Positions 41,938 through 55,192 of a stretch of DNA of 64,000 nt are shown in pieces. A program made the translations under genes and the position numbers. Below the pieces are notes generated by a model. It searched no databases. It was not told the origin of the DNA and was given only the letters and a program-made list of their open reading frames with translations. The first letter of the stretch is position 1. Each line of letters starts with the position of its first letter. Where the stretch lies: assembly GCF_015291725.1 (NCBI RefSeq), contig NZ_CP030038.1:6437001-6501000 (forward strand), given 5' to 3'. Source of the stretch: Bradyrhizobium sp. CCBAU 51765. Its GTDB lineage: Bacteria; Pseudomonadota; Alphaproteobacteria; Rhizobiales; Xanthobacteraceae.

Positions 41938-43038
41938 ATGAGCCGTTCGACCAAATTGTTTGAGACCTACAAGCTCGGGCCGATCACGCTGGCCAATCGT
42001 CTGGTGATGGCGCCGCTGACGCGCAACCGCGCAGCGCCCGGCACGTTCGTTCCGAGTCCGCTGGCGGCCGACTATTACGGCCAGCGCGCCTCCGCAGGGC
42101 TCCTGATCACCGAAGCGAGCCAGGTCTCGCAGCAGGGTCAGGGCTACCAGGACACGCCCGGCATCTACAGCAAGGACCAGGTCGCCGGCTGGCGCAAGGT
42201 CACGGACCGCGTGCATGAGCGCGGCGGCAAGATCTTCATCCAGCTCTGGCATGTCGGCCGCATCTCGCATGTCGACCTTCAGGCCAACGGTGCAGCCCCG
42301 GTCGCGCCGAGCGCGATCCGCGCCAAGGGCAAGACCTTCGTCAACGGCACCTTCGCCGACGTCTCCGAGCCGCGCGCACTCGAACTCTCCGAAATTCCCG
42401 GGATTATCGACGACTTCAAGCGTGCGACGAAGAACGCGCTGGAAGCCGGCTTCGACGGCGTCGAGATCCACGGCGCGAACGGCTATCTGCTCGACCAGTT
42501 CGCCAGGGACGGTGCCAACAAGCGCACTGACGCCTATGGCGGCTCGATCGAGAACCGCGCGCGGCTGATGCTGGAAGTCGCCAAGGCCGTCGCCACCGAG
42601 GCCGGCAGCGATCGCACCGGCATCCGCATCTCGCCGGTCACGCCGGCCAACGACCTCTCCGACAGCAACCCGCAGCCGCTGTTCGATCACATCGTCGACG
42701 GGCTCAACGCCCTCAAGCTGGTCTATCTCCACGTCGTCGAAGGCGCCACCGGCGGGCCGCGCGACATCGCCCCGTTCGACTATGCATCCTTGCGCAAGCG
42801 CTTCGCCGGCGCCTACGTCGCCAACAACGGCTACGATTTCGAGCTTGCGACCAAGGTGCTGGACGCGAACGCGGCCGATCTCATCGCCTTCGGCAAGCCC
42901 TTCATCTCCAACCCCGACCTGGTCGAGCGGCTGAAGAAGGGGGCGCCTCTGAACGACTGGGACAAGAACACCTTCTACGGCGGCGGCGCAAAGGGATACA
43001 CGGACTATCCGACGCTGGCGGCCGAACCGGCGGAGTGA
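41938..43038 (+). CDS. alkene reductase, old yellow enzyme family
   Basis: A 366-residue FMN enzyme of the NemA/OYE group reducing C=C bonds with NADPH. Landmarks are GPITLANRLVMAPLTRNRA, IQLWHVGRISH, the FMN-site HGANGYLLDQFARDGAN..RTDAYGGS..NRARL and the C-terminal GKPFISNPDLVERL. The start is ATG 41938. The ORF is not linked to an operon and ends before a palindromic repeat. Confidence 0.93.
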   Translation: MSRSTKLFETYKLGPITLANRLVMAPLTRNRAAPGTFVPSPLAADYYGQRASAGLLITEASQVSQQGQGYQDTPGIYSKDQVAGWRKVTDRVHERGGKIFIQLWHVGRISHVDLQANGAAPVAPSAIRAKGKTFVNGTFADVSEPRALELSEIPGIIDDFKRATKNALEAGFDGVEIHGANGYLLDQFARDGANKRTDAYGGSIENRARLMLEVAKAVATEAGSDRTGIRISPVTPANDLSDSNPQPLFDHIVDGLNALKLVYLHVVEGATGGPRDIAPFDYASLRKRFAGAYVANNGYDFELATKVLDANAADLIAFGKPFISNPDLVERLKKGAPLNDWDKNTFYGGGAKGYTDYPTLAAEPAE

Positions 43039-43055
43039 TGTCCGCTTCCTCCGCC

Positions 43056-43140
43056 GTCATTGCGAGGAGCGCTTGCGACGAGGCAATCCAGAATCTTTCC
43101 GCGGTGACAGCCTGGATTGCTTCGCTTTGCTCGCAATGAC
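43056..43140. repeat. palindromic repeat, GTCATTGCGAG family
   Basis: Arms GTCATTGCGAGGAGC and GCTCGCAATGAC, with inner AAGCAATCC-type pair CAATCCAGA / TGGATTG. The second copy is at 61785-61862. It is the third intergenic family in this window. Confidence 0.9.
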
Positions 43141-43169
43141 GACGCGGAGGCAGTCGAGTTCAGTAACGA

Positions 43170-43200
43170 GAAAAAGGCCGGGATCGCTCCCGGCCTTTCG
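43170..43200 (-). terminator. terminator at the end of the glp operon
   Basis: Stem AAAGGCCGGGA / TCCCGGCCTTT with a 4-base loop, flanked by A and T runs. It lies 25 bases beyond the glpV stop and could also serve the converging alkene reductase transcript. Confidence 0.85.
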
Positions 43201-43224
43201 TGTTTGTGACTGTCCAAGCGCCGC

Positions 43225-45021
<1,797 letters not shown>

Positions 45022-45097
45022 GTTGTTCCTCCGTTGCAGCGACAAACTTTTATACAGGCCCGGGTTGGTCCCGGATCTGGCCGTCCCTTCGCCAGTT

Positions 45098-45427
45098 TCA
45101 GACCGTGCGGAAGATGAGCACGGCCGTGACCAGCGAAATTCCGCTTGCGAGCCACAGGCTCGAAATCTCGAAACCCTCCTCTCCGATCGGCAGCGTGGCG
45201 ATGGGGTCGGTGCCGACGAGACCGATCCACGCGAGGTGGATGACGGCGGCCGCGATCAGCGAGATGAACAGGCGATCACCGCGCGTGGTCGGGATGCGCA
45301 GCACGCCGACGCGCTCGGCCTCGGGATACACCGCGGCGAGCCAGGTCATTACCGCGAGCGTGCAACCGAGCGCGGCGAAGAAGATCGCGGTCGGCAGCGT
45401 CCAGGCCATCCATGCGATTGACTCCAT
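45098..45427 (-). CDS. glpU: DUF2160 membrane protein of the glycerol ABC transporter
   Basis: A 109-residue membrane protein with three or four short hydrophobic helices (WTLPTAIFFAALGCTLAVMT, TRGDRLFISLIAAAVIHLAW). DUF2160 genes sit in this place, between the second permease and the binding protein, in rhizobial glycerol operons. The precise part in transport is unknown; it might steady the transporter. It is 10 bases from glpQ. Confidence 0.85.
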   Translation of the reverse strand: MESIAWMAWTLPTAIFFAALGCTLAVMTWLAAVYPEAERVGVLRIPTTRGDRLFISLIAAAVIHLAWIGLVGTDPIATLPIGEEGFEISSLWLASGISLVTAVLIFRTV

Positions 45428-45437
45428 GGTCGCCTCC

Positions 45438-46243
45438 CTACACGCGGCCGAGCGCGAAACCGCGCGCGATGTAATTGCGGACGAACCAGATCACGAGCGC
45501 GCCCGGGATGATGGTGAGCACGCCGGCGGCCGCGAGCAGGCCCCAGTCCATGCCGGCCGCCGACACCGTGCGCGTCATGATCGCGGCGATCGGCTTGGCA
45601 TGCACCGAGGTCAGCGTGCGCGCGAGCAAGAGCTCGACCCAGGAGAACATGAAGCAGAAGAAGGCGGCGACGCCGATGCCGCTCGCGATCAGCGGCACCA
45701 GGATCTTGATGAAGAAGCGCGGGAAGGAATAGCCGTCGAGGAAGGCGGTCTCGTCGATCTCGCGCGGCACGCCGGAGACGAAGCCTTCGAGGATCCACAC
45801 CGCCAGCGGAACATTGAAGATGCAATGCGCCAGCGCGACCGCCCACGGCGTATCGAACAGGCCGATCGCCGAATAGAGGTTGAAGAACGGCAGCGCATAG
45901 ACCGCAGCCGGCGCCATGCGGTTCGACAGCAGCCAGAAGAACAGATGCTTGTCGCCGAGGAAGCGGTACCGCGAGAACGCGTAGGCCGCGGGCAGCGCGA
46001 CCGAGATCGAGATGATGGTGTTGAGGATGACGTATTGGAGCGAGTTGATGTAGCCGGAGTACCAGCTCTCGTCGGTGAAGATGCGCTGGTAGTGCTGCAG
46101 CGTCGGGGTGTGCGGCCATAGCGTCATCGTCGAGACGATCTCGCTGTTGGTCTTGAAGCTCATGTTGACGAGCCAGTAGATCGGCAGCAGCAGGAAGACC
46201 AGGAACAGCCCCATGATGAGGCGGCGGCCGGGGATCGAATGCA

Positions 46244-46244
<1 letters not shown>
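45438..46244 (-). CDS. glpQ: glycerol ABC transporter permease 2
   Basis: A 268-residue MalG-type permease with six membrane helices and the EAA loop EGFVSGVPREIDETAFLDGYS. It pairs with GlpP. Its ATG overlaps the GlpP stop (TGATG), a clear sign of translational coupling. Confidence 0.92.
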
Positions 46245-47217
<973 letters not shown>

Positions 47218-47218
<1 letters not shown>

Positions 47219-48303
47219 CAGGCGGCTCCCTCCACCAGAAGGCTGTCGGCATAGACGTGCACGTGCGACGGATCGAATTTCAGCCCGGCGCTGCTGTCCG
47301 CGCTGGTGAAGCCCGCCGGCGCGCGCGCCGCCAGCTTCGCGTTGCCGACGCGCACGCGCGCGAAGCGGATGCGGCCGAGATCGTCGATGCGCTCGATCCT
47401 GGCGGCGAGCAGACCGGGCGCGGGCGCAACGACCTCCACGAATTCGGGACGGACGCCGATCTCGATCTTCGCGCCCGAAGGCAGATTGTCGTAGCTGCGA
47501 TCGAGCGCGATGACGTGGCCGCCGATCTTGGCCTCGCGCCCTCGCACCTCCGCCGGCAGGATGTTCATGCCGGGCGATCCGATGAAATAGCCGACGAAGG
47601 TGTGCGCCGGCTTGTCGAACAGTTCGGCCGGCGGGCCGCTCTGCACCACGCGGCCGTCGTGCATGACGACGACGGTGTCGGCGAACGTAAGCGCTTCGGT
47701 CTGGTCGTGGGTGACGTAGATCATCGTGAGATCGAGTTCGCGATGCAGCGCCTTCAGCTTGGAGCGGAGCTGCCATTTCAGTTCGGGATCGATCACCGTC
47801 AGCGGCTCGTCGAACAGCACGGCCGCGACGTCCGAGCGGACGAGGCCGCGGCCGAGCGAGATCTTCTGCTTGGCATCGGCGGTGAGTCGGGTGGCCTTGC
47901 GGTTCAGATATGGTTCGAGGTCGAGCAGACGGCCGATCTCGGCGACGCGCTTGTCGATCTCGGCCTTCGGCACGCCGCGATTCTTCAGCGGGAAGGCCAG
48001 GTTCTGCCCCACCGTCATGGTGTCGTAGATCACGGGAAACTGGAACACCTGGGCGATGTTGCGCTTCTGGGTCGACAACGGTGTGATGTCCTTGCCGTCG
48101 AACAGGATCTTCCCACGCGACGGCGTGATGATGCCGGAGATGACGTTGAGCAGCGTGGTCTTGCCGCAACCGCTCGGGCCCAGCAGCGCATAGGCGCCGC
48201 CCTGCCGCCAAGTCATAGTGACAGGCTTGAGCGCAAAGCTTTCCGGGGCGGCGTCGTTGCCGCCGTAGGAATGAGCGAGATCGACGAGGTCAATGCGGGC
48301 CAT
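47218..48303 (-). CDS. glpT: ABC transporter ATP-binding subunit, degenerate signature
   Basis: A 361-residue MalK-type ATPase with TOBE-type C-terminus. Walker A GPSGCGKTT, Q-loop QVFQFPVIYDTMTV, Walker B AAVLFDEPLTVID and the switch histidine in MIYVTHDQTEAL are normal. The signature that should read LSGGQ is LTADAKQKISLGRG. By itself this subunit therefore lacks one half of an ATP site; GlpS supplies the good signature. It follows GlpS by 12 bases. Confidence 0.9.
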
Positions 48304-48315
48304 GGCGCACCTCCC

Positions 48316-49391
<1,076 letters not shown>

Positions 49392-49395
<4 letters not shown>

Positions 49396-50942
49396 GAGCG
49401 TCCTCCCGCTTCCAGCAGGGGACTTTGCGGCACGGCGTGGGTCCTGATCCAGTCGTCGAGCGTCGCAATCTCGTCGGCAGATAGTCGCAGGCCGAGCTTG
49501 GAACGGCGCCAGACCACGTCCTCCGCCGTGACGGCCCATTCATTGGCCATGAGATAGCGGACCTCGCGCTCGGTCAGGGTCGCGCCGAAAGCCTGGCCGA
49601 GATCGCCCAATGATTTCGCATCGCCGAGCAGCTTCATCGCCCGCGTGCCATAGGCGCGCGCGAGCCGCCTTGCATGCTCATGGCTGAGGAAGGGATAGCC
49701 GCGCTGAAGCTCGGCGATCAGGCCGTCGATATCCGACACATCCATGTCGCCGCCGGGCAGCGGCCATTTGCCGGTCCAGCCCTCGCGCGCTTTCGCGCTG
49801 CGAAGATAGGGCGCAAGGCGTTCCAGGGCCTCTTCGGCGAGCCTGCGATAGGTCGTGATCTTGCCGCCATAGATGGACAGCAGCGGCACGCCACCGGGCG
49901 TGTCGAGCTCGAACACGTAGTCGCGCGTCGCGGCCTTGGCTTCGCTCGCGCCGTCGTCATAGAGCGGCCGCACGCCGGAATAGGTCCAGACCACGTCATC
50001 CGGCGTGACCGGCTTGGCGAGATATTCGCTCGCCGCGGTGCAGAGATACTGGATCTCCTCGGCCGTCGCCTTCACCTTGGCGGGATCGCCGTCATAGTCG
50101 CGGTCGGTGGTGCCGATCAGCGTGAAATCGTCCTGGTACGGGATGACGAAGATGATGCGGCCGTCGGCATTCTGGAACATGTAGGCACGGTCGTGGTCGT
50201 AGAGTTTCTTCACGACGATATGTGAGCCCTGCACCAGGCGGACTTTTGCCTTCGCATTGACGCCGACGCCGCGACCGAGCACGTCCTCGACCCAGGGACC
50301 GCCGGCATTGACCAGCGCACGCGCCCGGACCTGCGAGCGCTCGCCGGTCAGCGTATTGACCATGCTGACCGTCCAGAGGCCGCCGGACTGGCGGATCTCG
50401 GTGGCGCGGGTGCGGGTCCGGATCTCGGCGCCCTTGTCGGCGGCATCGCGCGCGTTGAGCACGACGAGGCGGGCGTCGTCGACGAAACAGTCGGAATATT
50501 CGAAGGCGCGGCTGTAGCGATTCGGGATCAGCGGCTTGCCGACCTCGTCGCGCCTCAGATCGACCGAGCGCGTGGCGGGCAGCAGATGCCGGCCGCCGAT
50601 ATGGTCATAGAGGAAGAGGCCCAAGCGCAGCAGCCAGGCCGGGCGCAGGCCGGCATGGTGCGGCAGGACGAAACGCAGGGGGCGGATGATGTGGGGCGCG
50701 ATGCCCCAGAGGATCTCGCGTTCGATCAGCGCCTCGCGGACCAGGCGAAACTCGTAATATTCGAGATAGCGCAGGCCGCCATGCACCAGCTTGGTCGACC
50801 AGGACGATGTCCCGCTCGCCAGATCGTTCATTTCGCACAGGAAAACCGTGTTGCCGCGGCCCACCGCGTCCCGCGCGATGCCACAGCCGTTAACACCGCC
50901 TCCGATGATGGCGAGATCGAAAATACGCTCCAACAGACGCAT
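49392..50942 (-). CDS. glpD: glycerol-3-phosphate dehydrogenase
   Basis: A 516-residue FAD enzyme oxidising glycerol-3-phosphate to dihydroxyacetone phosphate at the inner membrane. FAD site is FDLAIIGGGVNGCGIARDAV; the family strings SSWSTKLVHGGLRYLEYYEF and FVIPYQDDFTLIGTTDRDYD are present. It is first in the glpDSTPQUV unit. The operator dyad lies 34 bases upstream of ATG 50942. Confidence 0.95.
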
Positions 50943-50975
50943 CCCCCGGCGACCGCTCGTTCCGTCGAGCGGCTA

Positions 50976-51012
50976 CTTTCGTTTTTGATTAGATCACACC
51001 GAAAAACGAAAG
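50976..51012 (-). promoter_or_regulatory. putative GlpR operator upstream of glpD
   Basis: A perfect 11-bp inverted repeat, CTTTCGTTTTT and AAAAACGAAAG, separated by 15 bases. DeoR-type GlpR repressors bind TTTCG-rich sites, and glpR lies 0.9 kb away. Further GAAAG half-sites follow at about 51018-51045. Motif reading plus position only. Confidence 0.65.
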
Positions 51013-51216
51013 CAAGATGAAAGAGAGGCGGAAGGAAGTGAAAGAGGATCTTTGTTGATGGGCATGAGGGCCGCCAAGTCGGCAGGCAGACGGATAAAGT
51101 TGCGGCAAGACGCGCGATTGAACGGCAACCATGGACCAGCCGGCCGGCTTGCATGTAGCAACATTTCTACATAAATTCCCCAAACAGAGCATGGCCACGG
51201 CTTGGAGGCTCAGACG

Positions 51217-51468
51217 ATGGTGACCACCCTGACCAGCCGAGAATTCAATCAAGACACCAGCGGCGCCAAGAAAGCGGCATCGCAAGGACCCGTCTTCATT
51301 ACGGACCGCGGCCGTCCAGCCCATGTCCTGCTAACCATCGAGGATTATCTGCGCCTGACCGGCGGACACATGAGCCTTGCGGAAGCTCTGGCGCAAACGA
51401 ACTCGGATTTTGATTTCGATCCGCTTCGCGTCAACGAGGGGATCTTCAGGGTTGCTGATCTCGACTGA
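51217..51468 (+). CDS. Phd/YefM-type antitoxin
   Basis: An 83-residue antitoxin. The N-terminal DNA-binding part VTTLTSREFNQDTSGAKKAA plus GPVFITDRGRPAHVLLTIED is the Phd/YefM pattern. The acidic C-terminal tail (FDFDPLRVNEG...VADLD) should bind the toxin. Its TGA overlaps the toxin ATG. GGAGG lies before ATG 51217. It lies opposite in strand to the glp genes. Confidence 0.88.
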   Translation: MVTTLTSREFNQDTSGAKKAASQGPVFITDRGRPAHVLLTIEDYLRLTGGHMSLAEALAQTNSDFDFDPLRVNEGIFRVADLD

Positions 51469-51884
51469 TGTTCCTGCTGGACACCAATGTCATTTCCGAA
51501 TTGAGGCGACCGGACAAGGCCGATCAGCGCGTCATTGCCTGGGCAGGCGCAAATCCAGCAGCAAATTTCTTCATCTCAGTCATTTCGATTCTCGAGATCG
51601 AACTTGGCGCACGCCTGATCGAACGCAGGGACGCAGCGCAGGGTGCCATCTTGCGCAGCTGGATCAACAGCCAGATTCTGGCTCGCTTCGAGGGTCGGAT
51701 CCTGCCTATCGATACGGCTGTCGCGCAGCGTTGCGCGCAACTTCACGTTCCCAACCCGCGCGCTGAACGCGACGCGCTCATTGCTGCAACCGCGCTGGTT
51801 CATGGTTTGACGGTTGTTACGCGCAATGTAGAGGATTTCAAACCGACGGGCGTTCCGCTGCTCAACCCGTGGGACGACGCTTAG
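51468..51884 (+). CDS. PIN-domain toxin (VapC-like)
   Basis: A 138-residue PIN nuclease. The acidic site residues are in FLLDTNVISELRR (Asp), ISILEIELGARLIE (Glu), and ERDALIAATALVHGLTVVTR followed by NVEDF (Asp residues). PIN toxins cleave RNA. It is coupled to the antitoxin by a TGATG overlap and stops 3 bases before the glpR stop on the other strand. Confidence 0.9.
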   Translation: MFLLDTNVISELRRPDKADQRVIAWAGANPAANFFISVISILEIELGARLIERRDAAQGAILRSWINSQILARFEGRILPIDTAVAQRCAQLHVPNPRAERDALIAATALVHGLTVVTRNVEDFKPTGVPLLNPWDDA

Positions 51885-51887
51885 CCC

Positions 51888-52733
51888 CTATCTCAGCCGC
51901 ACCACTGGCGCGGCTTCCGGCGCGGCATCCTGGGCGTCGGCCGGGGAATCGTCGATATCCGCGCCCTTCGGCATCGCCTCGACCACCTCGATGCCCTTGC
52001 TGTGGCAGATGGTGGCGAGGCGCTCGGGGAGCTCCTGGTCGGTGACGAAGGTCTGGATCTGGGTGATGTGGGCGATCCGCACCGGCGCGCTACGGCGCAG
52101 CTTGGTGGAATCGGCGACCAGCATGACGCTGCGGGCATTGGCGATGATGGCCTGCGCCACCTGCACCTCGCGATAGTCGAAGTCGAGCAACGCCCCCTCC
52201 TCGTCGATCGCGGACGCGCCGATGATGGCGTAGTCGACCTTGAACTGGCCGATCAGCTGCGTCGCGGTCGAGCCGACCACCGCGCCATCGGCGCGCCGCA
52301 CCGTGCCGCCGGCGACCACCACCTCGATGCGGGGATGGCGGTAGAGCAGCATGGCGACGTTGAGGTTGTTGGTGATGACGAGCAGGTCCTCGTGCGAGGT
52401 CAGCGCGCTCGCGACCTCCTCCGTCGTGGTGCCGATGTTGATGAACAGCGAGCAGCCGTTCGGGATCAGCGACGCCGCCGCGGCGCCGATCGCCTTCTTC
52501 TCGTCGGCAGCGACGAAGCGGCGCGCCTCATAGGCGAGATTTTCGACGCCGGAGGCGATGATGGCGCCGCCATGGATGCGGGTCAGCGAACGCCGCTCAC
52601 AGAGGTCGTTGAGATCCTTGCGGATGGTCTGCGCGGACACCTCGAAGCGGCGCGCGAGCTCCTCGACCATGACGCGGCCGGAAGCGCGCGCGATGTTGAG
52701 GATTTCGGCTTGGCGATGGGTCAGTCCGGTCAC
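51888..52733 (-). CDS. glpR: DeoR-family glycerol operon repressor
   Basis: A 281-residue repressor. The DeoR helix-turn-helix is at the start (HRQAEILNIARASGRVMVEE, LARRFEVSAQTIRKDLNDLC). The effector domain carries NIGTTTEEVASALTS and IIGASAIDEEGALLDF. The start is GTG 52733 with GAGG upstream. It lies just beyond the TA pair, so it is cut off from glpD, though in relatives the two are adjacent. The effector is probably glycerol-3-phosphate. Confidence 0.9.
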   Translation of the reverse strand: MTGLTHRQAEILNIARASGRVMVEELARRFEVSAQTIRKDLNDLCERRSLTRIHGGAIIASGVENLAYEARRFVAADEKKAIGAAAASLIPNGCSLFINIGTTTEEVASALTSHEDLLVITNNLNVAMLLYRHPRIEVVVAGGTVRRADGAVVGSTATQLIGQFKVDYAIIGASAIDEEGALLDFDYREVQVAQAIIANARSVMLVADSTKLRRSAPVRIAHITQIQTFVTDQELPERLATICHSKGIEVVEAMPKGADIDDSPADAQDAAPEAAPVVRLR

Positions 52734-52840
52734 GGCAACGGCCTCAAATCAGAGTGATGCATGGTGCGGCGGTTCGCGCCTTCGGTCAATGCGCGCGCTG
52801 ATCACGGTTAACGGATGAGGGGCCCTCACCACGCCATTTC

Positions 52841-53527
52841 CTACCACGCCATGGCACTCGCGAGATGCGCGAGCAGCGTCGGATCGTCGAACGCGCTCGC
52901 GGATGTGACCGCGCCTGCTCCAACCAGGTCGGCATGGCTGAGGCTGGTCCGGATGCCGATGGTAGGAATTCCGGCCGCCGTGGCCGATTGCACGCCGGTG
53001 CGGGAATCCTCGAATGCGATCGAGGTTTCCGGCCTCGCGCCGACGAAACGCAGCCCTTCCTGATAGGGCAGCGGATGCGGCTTGCCGTGCGGCAGCTCGG
53101 CGCCGATCACGAGCGCCTTGAAGCGATGCGTGATGCCGAGACCGGACAGCAGTAGCTCGGCGTTGAGGCGCGGCGCATTGGTCACGGCGACCATCGGGAT
53201 GCCGGCGCTGTCGGCCCGGTCGAGCAGCGCCATCAAGCCCGGCAGCGGTGCGATCTGCCCGGCCACCAGCGTGCGGAAGACCTCCTCCTTCTCGTCGAGG
53301 ATCAGGGCCCGCCGTTCCGGCGCCTCGTCGGGCAGAAAGCGCTCGCCGATCGCCACATTGGCGAAACCCTGCAGCTCCCTGGAGAAGCGTGCGTGGTCGA
53401 AGACGTGGCCGTGCGGACCGAGCACCTGGTTGAAAGCCTTCAAGTGCAACGGATCGGTGTCGGCGAGGGTACCGTCGATGTCGAACAACAACGCCTTGCC
53501 CATCGCATCGTAGCTGGCCTCGATCAT
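52841..53527 (-). CDS. HAD family hydrolase (phosphoglycolate/beta-PGM type)
   Basis: A 228-residue HAD hydrolase. Motif I is FDIDGTLADTDPL, motif II MVAVTNAPR, motif III lysine GKPHPLPYQEGL and motif IV AFEDSRTGVQSA. The cap module between I and II is the helical C1 type. Substrates could be a sugar phosphate, glycerol-3-phosphate or phosphoglycolate; next to glpR the first two are attractive. Start ATG 53527. Confidence 0.9.
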   Translation of the reverse strand: MIEASYDAMGKALLFDIDGTLADTDPLHLKAFNQVLGPHGHVFDHARFSRELQGFANVAIGERFLPDEAPERRALILDEKEEVFRTLVAGQIAPLPGLMALLDRADSAGIPMVAVTNAPRLNAELLLSGLGITHRFKALVIGAELPHGKPHPLPYQEGLRFVGARPETSIAFEDSRTGVQSATAAGIPTIGIRTSLSHADLVGAGAVTSASAFDDPTLLAHLASAMAW

Positions 53528-53681
53528 TTCCGTACTTTCCCAAATGCGCGACGCATCGATGCGCGAGACGTATCAATACGGTCCCGATCGCGCAATCACG
53601 CATTCAGATGACGACAATGCCACCCTCGACAAAGTCACGCGCGGCTGCAACACTCGGTGCAAGATCAAAAAGGAGGAAACG

Positions 53682-54134
53682 ATGACCATCAACCGACGCG
53701 ATCTGGCTCTCTCCACTCTCGCCGTCTCGGCGCTTGCGCTCGCCACGCCGGCGCTCGCCGCGTCGGCAGACGAGGAAGCCGTGGCAAAGAAGGTCGAGGC
53801 CTTCCGCCTTGCCCAGATCGCGGCCGATCCGAAAGCGCTTGCTGCGCTGTGCTGGGACGATCTCAGCTACAGCCATTCCAGCGGCAAGGTCGAGGACAAG
53901 GCGACGTTCATCGCCAACGCGACCGACGGCAAGTCGAAGTTTCTGTCGATCGAATACAAGGACCCCACCATCAAGGTCGTCGGCCCCGCGGCGATCGTAC
54001 GTTTCCACTGGCTGGGCGAGCAGGAGATGGCGGCCGATGGGAAAAAAGTATCGACCAACCTTCACATCCTGATGAACTGGCAGAAGCAGGGCGACGAGTG
54101 GAAGCTGCTGTCGCGGGCTGCGACGAAGTTGTGA
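53682..54134 (+). CDS. exported SnoaL/NTF2-like protein
   Basis: A 150-residue protein with a signal that may be Tat-type (TINRRDLALSTLAVSALALA.PALA). The mature part has the NTF2-like fold: EEAVAKKVEAFRLAQIAADP, LCWDDLSYSHSSGKVEDKAT, FHWLGEQEMAADG, HILMNWQKQGDEWKLLSRAA. A strong AGGAGG is placed 5 bases before ATG 53682. Substrate or partner unknown. Confidence 0.85.
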   Translation: MTINRRDLALSTLAVSALALATPALAASADEEAVAKKVEAFRLAQIAADPKALAALCWDDLSYSHSSGKVEDKATFIANATDGKSKFLSIEYKDPTIKVVGPAAIVRFHWLGEQEMAADGKKVSTNLHILMNWQKQGDEWKLLSRAATKL

Positions 54135-54144
54135 TGACGTCTCT

Positions 54145-54300
54145 TCCCCCTCCCCTTGTGGGAGAGGGTGGCTCGCCGCGTAGCGGCGAGACGGGTGAGG
54201 GGTTTCTATCAACCAGCAAGCCTCTGGCGATTGAATTCGCGGACACATACCCCTCATCCGACGCTTCGCGCCACCTCCTCCCACAAGGGGAGAAGGGAGG
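54145..54300. repeat. palindromic repeat, CTTCTCCCCTTGTGGG family (inverted)
   Basis: Arms CCTCCCCTTGTGGGAGAGGGT and CTCCCACAAGGGGAGAAGG. Interior strings CGCGTAGCGGCGAG and ATCCGACGCTTCGCG vary. Same family as 34112-34259. Confidence 0.88.
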
Positions 54301-54322
54301 GTAGATGTGTGCTCGGCAAAAA

Positions 54323-54357
54323 ATTCCGGCCTCGCGCTTCGCGCGCCCCGGAATGAC
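54323..54357. repeat. half palindromic repeat, CATTCCGGGG family
   Basis: Only one arm (GCGCGCCCCGGAATGAC) and its short hairpin partner are left of the element seen in full at 27676-27777. It adjoins the previous repeat. Confidence 0.75.
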
Positions 54358-54362
54358 GGCGC

Positions 54363-54554
54363 TTACGCCGCTTCCTTCACGTCGCCGTTAACCAGCTTGC
54401 GCGCCGCGCGTTCGGCTTCGCGGGCGTTGCGGAAGAGCTGGCCTTCGAGACGGTTGAAGCGGTGGGACGAGGCGAAGAAGCAGTAGCCTCCTTGAGAGCG
54501 AACGACGATACCTGCGGTCTGCGAATTGACTTCAATGATGTAGCTGTCCGGCAT
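54363..54554 (-). CDS. small conserved hypothetical protein
   Basis: A 63-residue protein MPDSYIIEVNSQTAGIVVRS... with the phrase GGYCFFASSHRFNRLEGQLF and RNAREAERAARKLVNGD. The strand-then-helix layout and the S.RF..L.G..F..... A..A pattern belong to a short family common in Bradyrhizobium, of unknown role. The frame is open to 54644, but the conserved part starts at ATG 54554. Confidence 0.7.
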   Translation of the reverse strand: MPDSYIIEVNSQTAGIVVRSQGGYCFFASSHRFNRLEGQLFRNAREAERAARKLVNGDVKEAA

Positions 54555-54777
54555 GGTCCGTGGATCCCTCAGTGCGGGCAAATAACGGCACTCATGCCCA
54601 AAGGTTCCCAGGCATTTGAGGCCGTTTCCACCCCGAATCGACACGCAATTGAGTACGCCGGGACCTCATCCGTTTTATGACTGGTTCTTGGCGAAGCCGC
54701 GACGAGGATGACTCACCCGCGCCGCGTTCTGCAGCAATCGCCACGTCTCGCAGGATGAGGCCGAGCGTCGCGCGCGA

Positions 54778-55185
54778 TTACGTCGCGATCGGCGGATCGT
54801 TTCGCTGGATTTCCTGCGGACGGCCGTGGTCGTCGATCGAGACATAGGTGAAATTGCCGTCGGTGACGAGGAACGGATGAAGCTCCTTGCGCCGCAATGC
54901 CCAGGCCTCGAGATGCACCGTCAGCGAGGTGCGCCCGACGCGGACGAGATTGGCGTAGACCGAGACGAGATCGCCGACATAAACCGCTTTGCGAAAGTTC
55001 ATCGCCTCGATCGCGACCGTCACGGTGCGCGACCTCGCAGCCTTCGAGGCGAACACGCCGCCGCCGACGTCCATCTGGCTCAGGAGCCAGCCTCCGAAGA
55101 TGTCGCCGTTGGCATTCGTGTCGGCCGGCATCGCTAGCGTGCGGATGCAGAGATCGCCGCTCGGCCCGATGGCTTGTTCGCTCAT
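54778..55185 (-). CDS. acyl-CoA thioesterase, YciA-type hotdog
   Basis: A 135-residue hotdog thioesterase: IRTLAMPADTNANGDIFGGW followed by LLSQMDVGGGVFA, VTVAIEAMNFRKAVYVGDLV. The Asp of MPADTNANGDIFGGW is the family's catalytic residue. It hydrolyses acyl-CoA. Last gene of the beta-oxidation operon, 7 bases after the FadJ-type gene. ATG 55185 is chosen. Confidence 0.92.
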   Translation of the reverse strand: MSEQAIGPSGDLCIRTLAMPADTNANGDIFGGWLLSQMDVGGGVFASKAARSRTVTVAIEAMNFRKAVYVGDLVSVYANLVRVGRTSLTVHLEAWALRRKELHPFLVTDGNFTYVSIDDHGRPQEIQRNDPPIAT

Positions 55186-55192
55186 GTCTTTC

